The notes under the pieces were generated by a model. That model did not search any database. It saw only the letters and a program-made list of their open reading frames with translations, and had not been told where the DNA came from. From Microplitis mediator (lineage: Eukaryota; Arthropoda; Insecta; Hymenoptera; Braconidae), in the NCBI RefSeq assembly GCF_029852145.1, contig NC_079978.1, positions 5,270,001-5,334,000 of the forward strand: a stretch of DNA of 64,000 nucleotides. Reading direction: 5' to 3'. Of this stretch, positions 1 to 11,500 are shown in pieces. The position numbers and the translations under genes are program-made. Position 1 is the first letter of the stretch, and each line of letters opens with the position of its first letter.

Positions 1-358
1 TCATTGAATCTGTTAATTCATGTTTCTTTGTAACATTACCGGGAACGCCACTAGTCTCTACGCAGTATTTATCACCATAAGATTTATTGTTTGTTTTAGA
101 TGATGGATTTGCCTTAACATTCTTCACTTGTTCTGTGTAATAAATACTTGGGTTCGGCGTCAAAGATAACAATGAGTTTGATTGCTCCGATGAAGTTGTT
201 TGTTTTGATTTACGTTTGAGTAACCCAGCAAATGTCCACTTTTTTTCTTTCTTTTTTTCCGGTGGCGATTCGCTTGACGGCTTTTCCGTACTTCCATTTT
301 CTTCCGTTACTTTTACTTTAGCTCCGGTACTTTTTCCTCTACATCGCCACTTTTCCAT
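1..358 (-). CDS. N-terminal part of an unrecognised Lys/Ser-rich protein, cut by the window edge
   Basis: Reading the minus strand from an ATG at 358, the frame stays open for 119 codons to the left edge, so this is the 5' coding end of a larger gene. The protein starts MEKWRCRGKS and is rich in Lys, Ser, Thr and Glu. It has a basic stretch with KKKEKKWTFAGLLKRKSK at about residues 36-53, followed by a Ser/Asn-rich low-complexity region. There is no signal peptide or membrane segment, which suggests a cytoplasmic or nuclear scaffold-like protein. Codon third positions are mixed and base composition is clearly less AT-rich than the flank, which supports coding. I do not recognise the family; the W-x-x-x-G-L-L-K-R-K patch resembles basic motifs in several insect proteins but names none. 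A splice donor could lie inside this stretch, but I saw no good one. Confidence 0.6.
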   Translation of the reverse strand, partial: MEKWRCRGKSTGAKVKVTEENGSTEKPSSESPPEKKKEKKWTFAGLLKRKSKQTTSSEQSNSLLSLTPNPSIYYTEQVKNVKANPSSKTNNKSYGDKYCVETSGVPGNVTKKHELTDSM

Positions 359-690
359 TTATAATTATTGTTATTTTATTCTGTAAAAAAACAATACATG
401 TTTTTAAATATTTTATAAACAAGTCAATTCTAATAAACCCAATCAAAATTATTTTACTTCCTAAATATTTCTCATAACAGTCTCACTTTTTTTTTATCAG
501 TTATTTTTACTTTTTAGATGATAAGCTAAATTTGTCATTTTTTCTTATCAATAGATTTACTTTTTTTTTTTCATAAGATTTATTATCAAAACAATGATGG
601 TATCAATTTTCGACAATGTAATAAAATTTTATCATTACTACGGATCTTAAAATTATTATCTAATTTTTAAATTTTAAAAAAGTCATTCTC

Positions 691-800
691 GTTAGCCGAC
701 GTCTATTAATTTTTGAATTTTTAAGAAATGATAAATAAAAAAAAATGCACTTGTAGCTTTTTAAATTTCCTACACATGCATATTTTTTTTTTCATTAATT
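691..800 (+). repeat. Truncated copy of the ATGATACTGAAG MITE family
   Basis: The stretch GTTAGCCGACGTCTATTAAT followed by a poly-A/T region and a TGCACTTGTAG motif matches the interior of the full copies at 817 and 8953, but both terminal inverted repeats are missing. It lies just upstream of the full copy at 817. Confidence 0.6.
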
Positions 801-816
801 TTAGAAAAAAAAAGGT

Positions 817-1012
817 GATACTGAAGTTAGCCGACCTCCAATAATTTTTGAGTTCTTTTTTAAACAATAAATTATGAAAAAAAAAATATTGGAAAAAATT
901 GCACCTGTAGTTTTTTTAATTTTCTACATGTGCATTTTTTTTTTGTATTTTTTGAAATTGAATCGATAAAAAAAAATCAGAAAATTCCTAATTGTCTGTT
1001 AACTTCAGGATC
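817..1012 (+). repeat. MITE, ATGATACTGAAG family, copy A
   Basis: It starts GATACTGAAGTTAGC and ends GTTAACTTCAGGATC, so the two ends are inverted repeats with two mismatches. Length is about 196 bp and there is no coding capacity. The interior carries the family hallmarks TAATTTTTG and TGCACCTGTAG. Flanks are poly-A, so a target duplication cannot be judged here. Confidence 0.8.
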
Positions 1013-2029
1013 ATAAAAAAAAGCAGTTTGTTTATTTAATTTAAATATTATGGTGCTCATAATAATTCAATACCATAAGTATATAAATTTTAAAAATATA
1101 TAAATATATTCCAGTAACATAAAATCTATAAATATATATGTACTCCAAAAAAAAAAAAGAGAAATCATGAATGACATTAATGCCTCGTTATGAATTTAAA
1201 AAGAAATAAAAGACAAAAATATCTAAAGAACTAAAAATAAAATAATAATTAACTATGTCAATAAATATGTAGTAATAAAGTGTCTATTTACAAAGAAATA
1301 TAATATATAATAAGTGAGACATAAAAGTATATATATATAGATATGTATGTATAACTTACAATATGTAATAACAAATTTAAAAAACGAATGGCCTTGAGTT
1401 GTCATTCATGTGTTTGGTGTTGGTATGTTTGAAAGTGACCTCGAAAAAAAAAAATTTTCAACAATCCTCCGGGCTACAGATACTCTCATTTTAAATTTTA
1501 TTTCCACACTTTATTTCAGAGAATTACTTGACATGATACAGGTAGTGGAGTACAAACTCATTAAAAACTCATCCAACATCCTCCTTCCTCGTCACATATG
1601 TATGTTATATATATCATCCACCCAGTATATAAAAATAATCACAACCTAAATACAAAAAAAGAAAAAACTTTAGTCAAGTAGAATAAAAGCTGAAAAAAAT
1701 TTTTAAAAACCAGCAAGAACTCGGAGATTTGTAAATTAAATTATCATTCATATCGATTGTCATCACTAGAATACTCGGGTATACAAATACAAATATATAT
1801 AAAATATATAGATTTGTATAAATAAATTCATTGATAAATCAACTACTCACTTATTGTTTTTCAGTGACGATTGTTGGTTTGTTTGATATATTGTTGCTCT
1901 AATGACGTATTGAACACAAAAATATATATACATATATATATATATTGTAATAATAATATAATCCAAGTATATCTATAGACATATGTGTATATAAATATAC
2001 GTTGTTGGTAAAAATGTATAGAAACGTAA

Positions 2030-2215
2030 CCTCTTTAGTTGGAGGACGGAAAGACACTGGACTGAAAACGCAACACTGAAGACTGAGAACTGAGAACTGA
2101 GGATAGAAAATCCAATGGAGTAAAGACTTAACTTACTGAACCCAGTGCTGGTGCTGGTGCTGGTGGAGAACTAACCAGAACTAACTACTGTACTGTCTGA
2201 CATGCAGTCTTATGT
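2030..2215 (-). promoter_or_regulatory. Probable promoter/5' leader of the left-edge gene
   Basis: This block is much less AT-rich than its surroundings. Read on the minus strand it contains repeated TCAGT-type cores (CTCAGTTCTCAGTTCTCAG, GTGTTGCGTTTTCAGTCC), which resemble arthropod initiator elements. It lies 1.7 kb upstream of the ATG at 358, so a leader exon would have to be spliced. This is inference only; no splice junction was proven. Confidence 0.3.
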
Positions 2216-2879
2216 CTTTACGTCATATTATCAACACAACTCAACACATTATTTTTTATTTATTTTACTTACATGCATGCATATGTAGAAACAACACCAA
2301 AGCACATTTTCTTAATATATAATAAGTTGTGGGTGTAGCGGGTAAATTTGTAACATGATCATCCGCTGATCAGTACTTTGATAAATCCTACGCGTACTTA
2401 GAAATATATAAAAAAAAAAGAAATATTTATTGTTCTGTAATTCTTATTACTTATACTGGTAATCTTATTATCTTATATATTTAATATTTGTCCTCAATCT
2501 TAATTTAAATAATTAGTAATTAATGTTTTATTAATTACATAATTTTTTATTAGTACGTCCTTAAAATTTTTAATACGTTTTGTTTTATAAATTTGTCCTC
2601 AATTATTGCTTGTACAATTAATTATTACTTATAAAATGTACAAATATAGTTAAAATAAATATCTATATATATTTTTTTATAGAGCGAATAATATATATTT
2701 TTTAAAGCATTCGTTTGAAATAAATTTGTTAATAAATTATTAGACTAGATGATTATATAATAAAATGATACAAAATACTTTTGTAAAAAATTAAAATTAA
2801 AAACAAAATTTATACTGAAGGTACTCTTAATACTGTTAACACTAAATGTGCGCTTATATATTAATTATATATAATATAT

Positions 2880-3311
2880 ACGCTGTAAAAAATCGGAGTG
2901 ATCATGGATTTAATTCATGATACTGAAGTTAGTCGACGTCTTACAATTTTTTAATTTTTTCAAAACGAAAAATTACAAAAAAAATATTTTAAAAAATTGC
3001 ACCTGTAGTTTTTTAAATTTTATACATGTGCATATTTTTAGTTTTCATTTTTTTGTAATTGATTTGTAGAAAAAAATCCGGAAATTGTTAATTATCTGTT
3101 AACTTCAGAATCATTTTTATTTAAATCCTTCGCTTTGTCACTCGGAGTTCCGGAGTTGGAAAAAAAATCACTCTTGGAGTGAACTGGATTTTATTTGAGT
3201 CCGCATTCACTCCGATTCAAAGTTTTCATAGGAAAATAACTTTTTAGAAGTGAATTTTACTCCAAGTTCTGCATTTACTCTGCATTCACTCCGTTAATTT
3301 TTTACAGTGTA
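2880..3311. repeat. ACACTGT-family MITE interrupted by another MITE
   Basis: The left end is ACGCTGTAAAAAATCGGAGTG and the right end reads CCGTTAATTTTTTACAGTGT; these are inverted copies of each other. Its body is built from GGAGTGAAT/CACTCCG words in both orientations. A complete copy of the ATGATACTGAAG MITE (2919-3112) sits inside it, so this element is the older of the two. Confidence 0.75.
2919..3112 (+). repeat. MITE, ATGATACTGAAG family, copy B (nested)
   Basis: It starts GATACTGAAGTTAGTCGACG and ends GTTAACTTCAGAATC. The host ACACTGT element resumes on its right with TTTTATTTAAATCC, which in other host copies is continuous with GTGATTACGGA, confirming an insertion. Confidence 0.8.
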
Positions 3312-3408
3312 TATATATATGATAATAATAATAATGTGTGGAAAAAAACTTATGGATAAAAAAAAGCTAATGGCGGAGCTGCTTTACATAATTATAAATA
3401 AAAAATAA

Positions 3409-6400
3409 TTATGTAATCTTTTCAGTTAATAAAGTATCAGTAAGATAAGTTATTTTAAGTGTTTTCGTATAATGAATTTTTTCGGATGGCAAATTAATAG
3501 GCCACGCTAGTACTCTTACTCCTCGGGTCTTCCATTCTTCAATTATGTGCCTGTAACATTGATTAATTGTTATTTAATCTCCAATTACTTGAACATTCAT
3601 TCATCCGTTCATTCGTTCATTAAATTATTTAATTTAAAGTACTTGATTTATTATATCAATTTAATTAATAGTATTTAATTGTAAAGGATGTAATTATTTT
3701 TTTTTACGTACGGACTAATTATATCTTTGTGTAGAAGAACACATGAGATGCCGAGAACGAAATAAGTGAAACGCATTAATGCCCATTCGTGTAAAATGTC
3801 AAGTAAAAAAATAGATAAATTTTTAAGTGGATTTTTTGTGCGTATTAGACCATGTTCTTTTGAACTGTCATTGGCCATTTGTGAAAATACTTTTGGTTCA
3901 AATGCTAAACATGTTATTATTCGTGGATCACGTCTTCTTATCTAGAAAAAATAAAATGTTTATTTTAAATTTTAAATGATATTAAAATAAATATTAGGGA
4001 TGTGCGAAAATTTTCAAATTGTTCGTCAGTTTTAAAATGATCTAAAAGTTTTCATTTTATCTATAAATTTTCAAATTACTCGATTCGAATCGAGAAAATT
4101 CTGATTAGCTTTCAAATATTCAATTTTTATTTAATGAGCTCAGTTTTTCAAGACCCAAAATAATTTTTTCCTATGGTATGTTCGGACCCCCCGTTCCGGT
4201 GCACTGGGGCGCCCCCATATACCCGGGAAAATTAAAATTCATAATTAAATTATTTGAAAAAAAGTTAATTACCAATAAAAAACAATATATGAATTATCAA
4301 ATGTTTCGATTAAAGTGAAATTCAAGTAAGCGAATCTTAATGTATGATTATGAATAATCTTTATAACTAGTATTAATATGAATAAAGAAAAATGACAATT
4401 GTTAATTAATAAGAAATATTAATAAAAATCAATTTTATTATGCTACATGCACGCACGTTTACACACGCACATTTACTGCAGACAGATAGTATATTATACA
4501 TTTATATATTTGTTAAGGATATTCTTAGACAGTGCTCCTAATTAGCACACTTGATAATTCATACATTTTTTTTTATTGGAATTAACTTTTTTTCTAATAA
4601 TTTAATTATGAATTTCAATTTTCCCGGGTAAATGGCGGGCGGACCAGATCTATTTATTTCTGAGAAAAATTTGAATTATTGAAAAAAATATTACAATTTC
4701 AAGTCGTTCAAAAGAAAATTTAGAAATTATTCTTAAATTTTTTAATAGTTCGCGAATTTACGAATTACTCGAAAAGTTTCGAATTATTTGAAAACTTACG
4801 AATAATTCGCACACCCACAATAAATATAATTACCATATAAATAGTAACGGGAAAATAACTTGTTATGAAAGCTTTTTCATATAACTTTGGATATTTTTTA
4901 TAGGCGTCAATTATTATTTGAACAAAGTCTAAATTTGAATCTTTTATATCGATTAATATATTGAGATCGTTGTTCAAACATTGTTCTATTGCTTCGTTGA
5001 ATAATAATATTCTCTCAGTACCTTTGAAAGTTTCTCTGGAAATTAATAATACGCATTAATTTGTTTATTCATTTTAATCAAAAGCTTGTAATGTTAATGT
5101 GAGACCTCTTGCCCTTTAATGTTTACTCTCATTACGAATTAAAAATCACTATCACTAATAACAAAATAATAATTCATTGTGATACATCTATTTATAAAAT
5201 ATTATCTCGTAAAAATAAATAGATAAATTTTAATGTAAATAATGACATAATTGTAAATATATATCTTTTTAATTTGACTTTTGCATAATTAATTAAATTG
5301 ATTATCGAAAAAGTTAAATGAATAAAATATTAGATAATTTATTACATTCAAAAAATTTAAGTTAAAATTTAATAAAAATATATATATTTTATATATGTTT
5401 AAATATATATTATATATATATTTAAATTCTACACTAAATATAATCCAATATGATGATAATACTCATATTTATTTGTATAGTCGATACTTTTATGGTAACA
5501 TCTGTCAAATAAAATTCACAAAAATGGGAAATGGCTTAAAATTTGAATTGGAAAAATACTTTTATTAATATTAATTGAAAAAATAAATTACCTGAGTGGA
5601 TGATTATAACTTATATCTAATTCTTTTAATTCATCCCAAGTCATATCTTTAATACTACCAATTTTACCGGTAAGTCTTTCAATGGTTTCATCATGAAATA
5701 TAATAGGAATGTTATCTTTTGTCCGCATCAAGTCAATTTCCACAGCATTGCAACTTTTAGCTTTACACTAAAATTAAGAAAAATGAATAAATAAATAATT
5801 AAATCAATTACGTAATTAATGAATTAATAAATAAGTATTAATGTAACTGACAAGTAGTAATTTTTAAAATATTTGAATAAATAAGTAAATAAATAAATAA
5901 AATCTGAGTGGAATAAAAATTAAAAAGAGTTTTTAGATCAGTGAAAAATCCATACGCGCATTTATTTGAATTTCGTTATTTAAATTCATTTATTTACTTA
6001 TTTAAAATTCATAAAATGTCTCATGTCTGCTACATTGACACTCATTAAATAAATAAACAAATAAATTGATATAATAATAAGCAAGTTAGTAATTAAGAAT
6101 TAAAAATATATTACATTATTAAAAGCTGATAGACTGTTTTCTGGATAATCATATCCTCCACCTCGATGGCCAATTACTCTCATGCAAAATTCGTTATTTG
6201 TTATTTTATCATCATTATTTATTATATTATTATCATTATGATTATGATTGTTTGACAACAACGTAAATTTTTCGTCATTAATTTTAAAATTACTAGGATC
6301 CACACCCAATACTTTATAAACTATTTTTTTGTCAGGCGGTGGATTTTTTAATACCCACAGTAAAATAATAATAATTAATGTGCCCCAAACAATCCATGGA

Positions 6401-6501
6401 ATTGTAAAATAATAAATTATACTGATTAAAATATACCAAGATGCCTGGAGATAAATCCATAAAGCTGCACTGTCAAATAATGTCTTCAAAAGACCAGACA
6501 T
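3409..6501 (-). CDS. GDE1: Glycerophosphodiester phosphodiesterase 1 (GDE1/MIR16-like), 5 exons, 378 aa
   Basis: Minus-strand exons: 6501-6115, 5767-5592, 5035-4834, 3941-3712, 3550-3409. All introns are GT..AG and phases agree; exon 4 must use the GTACGT donor at 3711, since the alternative 4 bp downstream gives a stop. The product matches membrane-bound GDE1, which hydrolyses lysophospholipids and glycerophosphodiesters such as glycerophosphoinositol. Two N-terminal hydrophobic segments (about 11-34 and 36-52) anchor it. The GDPD catalytic core is intact: HRGG at 112-115, PEN at 120-122, E139-x-D141 and H154-D155. A hydrophobic segment lies in exon 4 (LLDILHEWALMRF onward), as in vertebrate GDE1. 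A His/Asn-rich insertion at about 84-103 (NNHNHNDNN) is low complexity. The C-terminus ends LTEKIT. Family assignment is confident; substrate is inferred. Confidence 0.9.
3997..4817. repeat. GGGTGTGCGAA-family MITE composite filling GDE1 intron 3
   Basis: The left end is AGGGATGTGCGAAAATTTTC and the right end reads GAATAATTCGCACACCC, an imperfect inverted repeat made of TTCGAAT-type words. The same termini occur at 20121-20696. It takes up most of the 892-bp intron 3942-4833 and ends only 16 bp from the exon 3 donor. Another inverted-repeat element (4185-4652) is inserted inside. Confidence 0.75.
4185..4652. repeat. Inverted-repeat element nested in the GDE1 intron MITE
   Basis: Both arms contain CCCGGGAAAATT followed by CATAATTAAATTATT and AAAAAAAGTTAATT, in opposite orientation, giving arms of roughly 90 bp. 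The outer end of the left arm is locally GC-rich (CGGACCCCCCGTTCCGG), unlike the rest of the intron. No reading frame was seen. Confidence 0.65.
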
Positions 6502-7077
6502 TTTTACTTTTCACATCAATTATTATTGCTAATAATACTTAATACTTTAATATAAATAGACAATCTTCTTTAATTGTCTACATTAATTAACGAAATGTCA
6601 TTTTTCGTTTACATTAATCATAATTTATATAAAATTTATATTTTATATTCATGTTAGGTTACGATTTTTTAAATTATTTTATTTATTATTTTTAATAAAT
6701 TTAATTAGATTTATTTACTTGTTAAAATCAATACTTAAATAAATATAAGAAACTTAAAATTATTTTGAATCATAAATTGGAGTTATGATTAATTTTTTTA
6801 TACATCACAAAGAGCACTGGGGTAATTTTTCTTTGTTTTGGTAAAGAGCGTTTGTTACTAGATTAAAATATCTAGGGAAATTCGGGGAAGTGTTTTTATT
6901 ATTCAGAGAAAATTTATTATTATTTTTGTTTTTGAAATTAAAATAATCACGATATTAAAAGCAGAAGATGTTTGACAGTTTATATTTTCAAATACATAAA
7001 ATCTAAATTGTTAGAATAGAATTTTTTAAGAAATTCATGCAAATAATTTTTAAAAATCCCCATACTTGCATATTCTC

Positions 7078-7168
7078 AGGGTGCATTCGAAAATGCTGTA
7101 GCTCTAGCTCTAGCTGAGTGTTGTCATATAGCGAGAGCTAGAGCTAGAACATTTCCGAATGCACCCTA
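7078..7168. repeat. Short perfect-hairpin MITE, copy 1
   Basis: GGGTGCATTCGAAAATGC.. pairs with ..CATTTCCGAATGCACCC over nearly the whole 91 bp, with a CTAGCTCTAGCT / AGCTAGAGCTAG stem and a short loop at TGAGTGTTGTCATATAG. It lies in the GDE1-strumpellin divergent spacer. A second, right-truncated copy is at 7936. Confidence 0.75.
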
Positions 7169-7219
7169 ATTAATATAATTAATGACACAAATAATTTTTA
7201 ATAAAATTATTAAATTTCA

Positions 7220-7740
7220 ATTATGAAATTTCGCGCCAAGTTGGCGCTACTGGGCGTCACTGTATTCGACGTTCAAATTTTTTGCAAGAGTGGGGGTGGT
7301 CGAATGAATCGCAAAATCGATTGCTTTCTATCAACTGACGGTTCGATAGCGACAGTCAGTATCATCGACAACTTCAGTATAGTCCAGATTCTTCTTTACG
7401 TTTGAATTGAAACAGTATTGCAGTGGCGTCGTGTAATTATTCATAACATTTGTTGCTCATAGTTATTGTTTAATTAAATTGTGCAGTGTTTGTAAAATTT
7501 AAAATGTGCAAAGTGTCTGTGGTGCAGTTAAGTGTTAAGTGTTCAGTGCTAGTGTAAAGTGTTGCTGATGGCTGATGCTGATACCTTCCAAGTTCCTGAG
7601 CAAAATCATCTGGCATCGTCTGGTGGGAAATAGCAGTTAAGTGACGTTTTTTTAGCTGCAATACACTTGGAGTAATTTAAATTAAATCTCCAAGTGCATT
7701 AGGACACCCTTCTGCATATTATTTCTCCGCCAAGGTTTGT
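7220..7740 (+). promoter_or_regulatory. Probable promoter/5' leader region of the strumpellin gene
   Basis: The block is much less AT-rich than both flanks and lacks a long frame, as expected for a leader. It has TCAGT initiator-like cores near 7353 (CAGTCAGTATCATC) and 7374 (CTTCAGTATAGTCC), and a run of GTTAAGTGTTCAGTGCTAGTG. It sits between the two divergent start codons (GDE1 at 6501, strumpellin at 8559), so it may serve both. Assignment is inference. Confidence 0.35.
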
Positions 7741-7935
7741 TCAAACACTCAAGTGTTTTTTGTTTAATATTTTAAATATTTTTCTATCATATTTTGCCGC
7801 TATTTTATTTTGACGTACGATTTTTAATTTTTCTCCAGTTTCTAATAATTAATTCTTCAAATATTTAAATTTCCCGCGCAAGTAATGAGAATAATTAATA
7901 AAAATCAAAAATTTTGAGTAAATATTTTTTAGTCT

Positions 7936-8010
7936 GGGTGCATTCGAAAATGCTGTAGCTCTAGCTCTAGCCAATTTTTACCATATAGCGAGAGCTAGAG
8001 CATTTCCGAG
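7936..8010. repeat. Short hairpin MITE, copy 2, right end truncated
   Basis: It repeats GGGTGCATTCGAAAATGC and the CTAGCTCTAGC stem of the copy at 7078 but stops at CATTTCCGAG without the final GCACCC. The loop differs (CAATTTTTACCATATAG). Two copies 860 bp apart bracket the putative leader block. Confidence 0.7.
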
Positions 8011-8558
8011 TTTAATTTTTTTTTAAATCATAAGTAATTTGATAATAAAAACAAAAAATTATCAAATGTCTGTTATCTCCTAGATTTTTCTTTGAATTAA
8101 AACTTTTTAATTCCAATTTTATAAAAATAATTTTTAATTCATTTAAAATTTCTGGTAAGTATAATTTTTTTCAAATTTTGAATTTACATCTATAATTCAA
8201 AATCATAATAAATTTTTTTATTATTGAAGATCTTTATCACTTTTCATATCAAATTCAAAAATGAAAAGAGAAAAAAAGACAGAGTTCTTTTTATGCTGTC
8301 GTAACTTACCAAGATTTCTATATTTCCAGGAAATTCTACATTATCGACTGTTTCATAAATATAAAACATATATTTATGTATTTACTTTACAAAATAAATG
8401 ACACTTAAAAATAGATGCAAGAATGTAAAAGTGTCAATTGTTATAATATTAAAAAAAAAAGAAACTTTTAATTTATCGAGTGCAATAACAATATTTGAAA
8501 TAAACTAGCGGATGTTAATATTTTATAAAATTGTTTTTATTGTTATTATAAAATAAAA

Positions 8559-11500
8559 ATGAGTGATTTTTTAGCGAATAATAATATTTGTGGTCAGAAT
8601 TTATTGAGACTTGTTTCTCGAGGCAATGCTATAATTGCTGAATTAATGAGATTAAAAGATTATGTACCACCGGTTTTTAGGTTAGTAATTTTATTATTTA
8701 TTCATTTACCAGGATACAAAAATATATACATATACGTATATGTACATAGGCCTGTACATAGGCCTGGGGAAAAAACTTGTTCAAAAAAAAGTAAAAACAA
8801 TTTTATGTGTCTGGTCATCCAACAAAAATGACCATACTCATAGTAACATTCATACATGGACAGAAAAAAAAGATATTTTGAGTAAAGAAAATATTTTTTA
8901 AGACAAACGTCTTTGGGAACCAAGTCAAGATTTTCTTGAGCCAAGAGAATTTACGATACTGAAGTTAGCTGACGTCTAATAATTTTTGAATTCTTTTAAA
9001 AACGATAAATTATAAAAAAAAAAATATTTGAAAAAATTGCACTTATAGTCTTTTTAATTTTCTACATGTGCATATTTTTATTTTTAATTATTTTTTAAAT
9101 TAAACTGTTGAAAAGAAAATTCGAAAATTGTCAATTGTCTGCTAACTTCAGGATCGTGAGAATTTGTCTTGGTCAGAGGAGTTCTACTCTATCTGAAAAA
9201 ATTTAGGTTTCAAAAAAATTTTCTTGAATCAAAAATATTTACTTTCAGTCCAGAATTTTTTATTCTGTGTGCATACATTAAAAAATACGAAAAAAATACA
9301 AAACTTAAATTAAAGTGAAACTAAATTTTAAATATTTATAATCCAACTTGTTAATTTTTTCCTATATATCATAGATTAGAATCTAAACGTCATCTCCAAA
9401 AATATGGATCAATTATTATGGACTTTGCTTATTTCAAAGCTGCCAATATAAATGAACAGAAAATAGAAAATGATTCGGTAAGTGATCCTTCAGTCATTCA
9501 AAACAAAATAAGTCAATAGAAATTAATGAAAAAATTTTATTATTGCAACAGGTACTCCAGGAACTTGATGAAAATTTAAGAGAAAATTATGCTGATGTAT
9601 TAACACGATTTTATTTAGCATTTGAAAGTATTCATAAGTATATCACTGATCTAAACGCTTATGTTGATGAGCTGGATGACGGACATTATATCCAACAGTC
9701 AGTTGAAACTGTCATGCTCAATGAAGAAGGGAAGCAATTGATGGTCTGTAATTATTTAGCTTTGAATTACTCAATGAAAGTATTCAGTCAATCAATTACT
9801 CATTTATTTTTTAGTGCGAGGCAGTATATTTATATGGAGTGATGTTGCTGTTAGTAGATCATCAATTCGAGGGTCACGTACGTGAAAGACTTTTAGTATC
9901 TTACTACAGATATAATGCCCAAAGATCATCATCAACGCGAGTTGATGATGTCTGTACACTGCTAAGATCAACTGGATTTTCAAAATCATCTGCCAAACGA
10001 CCGGCAAATTATCCCGAAGATTATTTTGGGTGTTCTATCATTCATTTCTATCACTATTATATTTATTCACATGAAATTAAAACAGATGGTTTTTAATTTA
10101 ATTTAATTTTAGGAGAGTACCAATTAAATCGACGTTTGTAGATTTGCTAATAGGCCGCTTGAGATCAGACGAAATTTATAATCAAACTCTAGCATTTCCG
10201 AATCCAGAGCACCGCAGTATTGCGTCAGCTAATCAGGCCGCAATGCTTGTTATTATTCTATCTTTTCAACCGTCAATAATTCATAATGGGTCTGCAGCAA
10301 TGCGTGAAATTGTTGATCGTTTTTTTCCGGACAACTGGGTTATAAGTATTTATATGGGAATTGTTTTAAATTTATGTGACTGGTGGTTGCCTTACAAAGC
10401 AGCGCGTACGGCTCTTAATAATACTTTAGAAAATGTAAATATTAAAACAATATCTCAAAATTACGGCCTTAAAATAAAAGTAAGTCAACAATTAGTTTTT
10501 TTCTTGTATTGGTATAGAATTCACTAAAAAATTAGCGGAGTAAATCCGAAGTGAATGCGGAGTGGAGGTCTTTTTATTTATTTAATATCCTTGGAGTAAA
10601 ATTCACTTCTAAAAGGAGTTTATTTTGATATTAAAACTCCAAATCGGAGTAAATTCGGATTTAAATAAAATTGAGATCACTCCAAAATCACTTCGTTGAA
10701 AAAACTCCTTATTTACTCCGTATACAGAGTAATTTTCTTTTTTTTTAAACTTCGGGACTCTGATTGATGGAGTGAATTCGGAATATACCTGAAGATCGTA
10801 ACGTTTTTCGCCCGAAAAAAAAATTTGGAAACTAAAAAATCTACTGGATGACTAGATTTCTAAAATGTTTCGGACGTAGATGCTAATATGTCAGCCGAAA
10901 ATCTTAGGCCAATCCTTAACTCCGAAACTACTCTTTGAGCAGTCAAATTTCATCAATTTTTTTCATTTTTGTTGTTCGAAAAACGTTCCGATCTTCAGGT
11001 ACATAATTCGGATTGAAATAAATTCCGTAGTTACTCCGAATTCATTCCCAATTTTTTACAGTGTAATTAAAATTAAACAGTTTTTTGCATTTTCATCAAC
11101 CAAAATTTTTAAAAAATTTTTGGTCAGATATTATTGCAAGATATCGTAAAATTATAACTGAATTATGATTAAAATTACAGAAATTAATAGTGGAAATAGA
11201 AAAATTACAACTTGCAGTAACATTAGATGAAAATGAAATAGAATCTGTTATAAAATTAATTCGTGAATGTAATGTATCACTTCACTGGATACTTTTGCAT
11301 ACAACAGTACCAACAGTATTGCGTGAAGAGTCAAAACGTTCTCGTGTATTACGACAGCAAGTAATTAATGAAAGTAAATATACACCAGAAGAATGCTTGC
11401 GTTTGTTACTGAGTACCGCGCAAATAGAACAAGACGTTAAACAGATATACAAGCAGCTGTTGCAAGACAAAGAGTCGAAATGGAGTGAAAATAAAAATAC

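Larger units (their letters stand above)
359..3408. other. AT-rich spacer with MITE copies and a probable leader/promoter block
   Basis: No convincing coding exon is visible between the left-edge gene and the 3' end of the GDE1 gene. The sequence is very AT-rich with many homopolymer runs. It holds one truncated and two full copies of the ~200-bp inverted-repeat family (entries at 691, 817 and 2919), the last nested in another element (2880). The less AT-rich block at about 2030-2215 is listed separately. Confidence 0.6.

Noticed and set aside
7223..7405. 60-codon frame in the GDE1-strumpellin spacer
   Set aside because: Short, no similarity; the less AT-rich composition is better explained by a leader/promoter.
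10880..11149. Plus-strand open frame in strumpellin intron 5
   Set aside because: It overlaps the nested MITE composite and has no protein-like composition.
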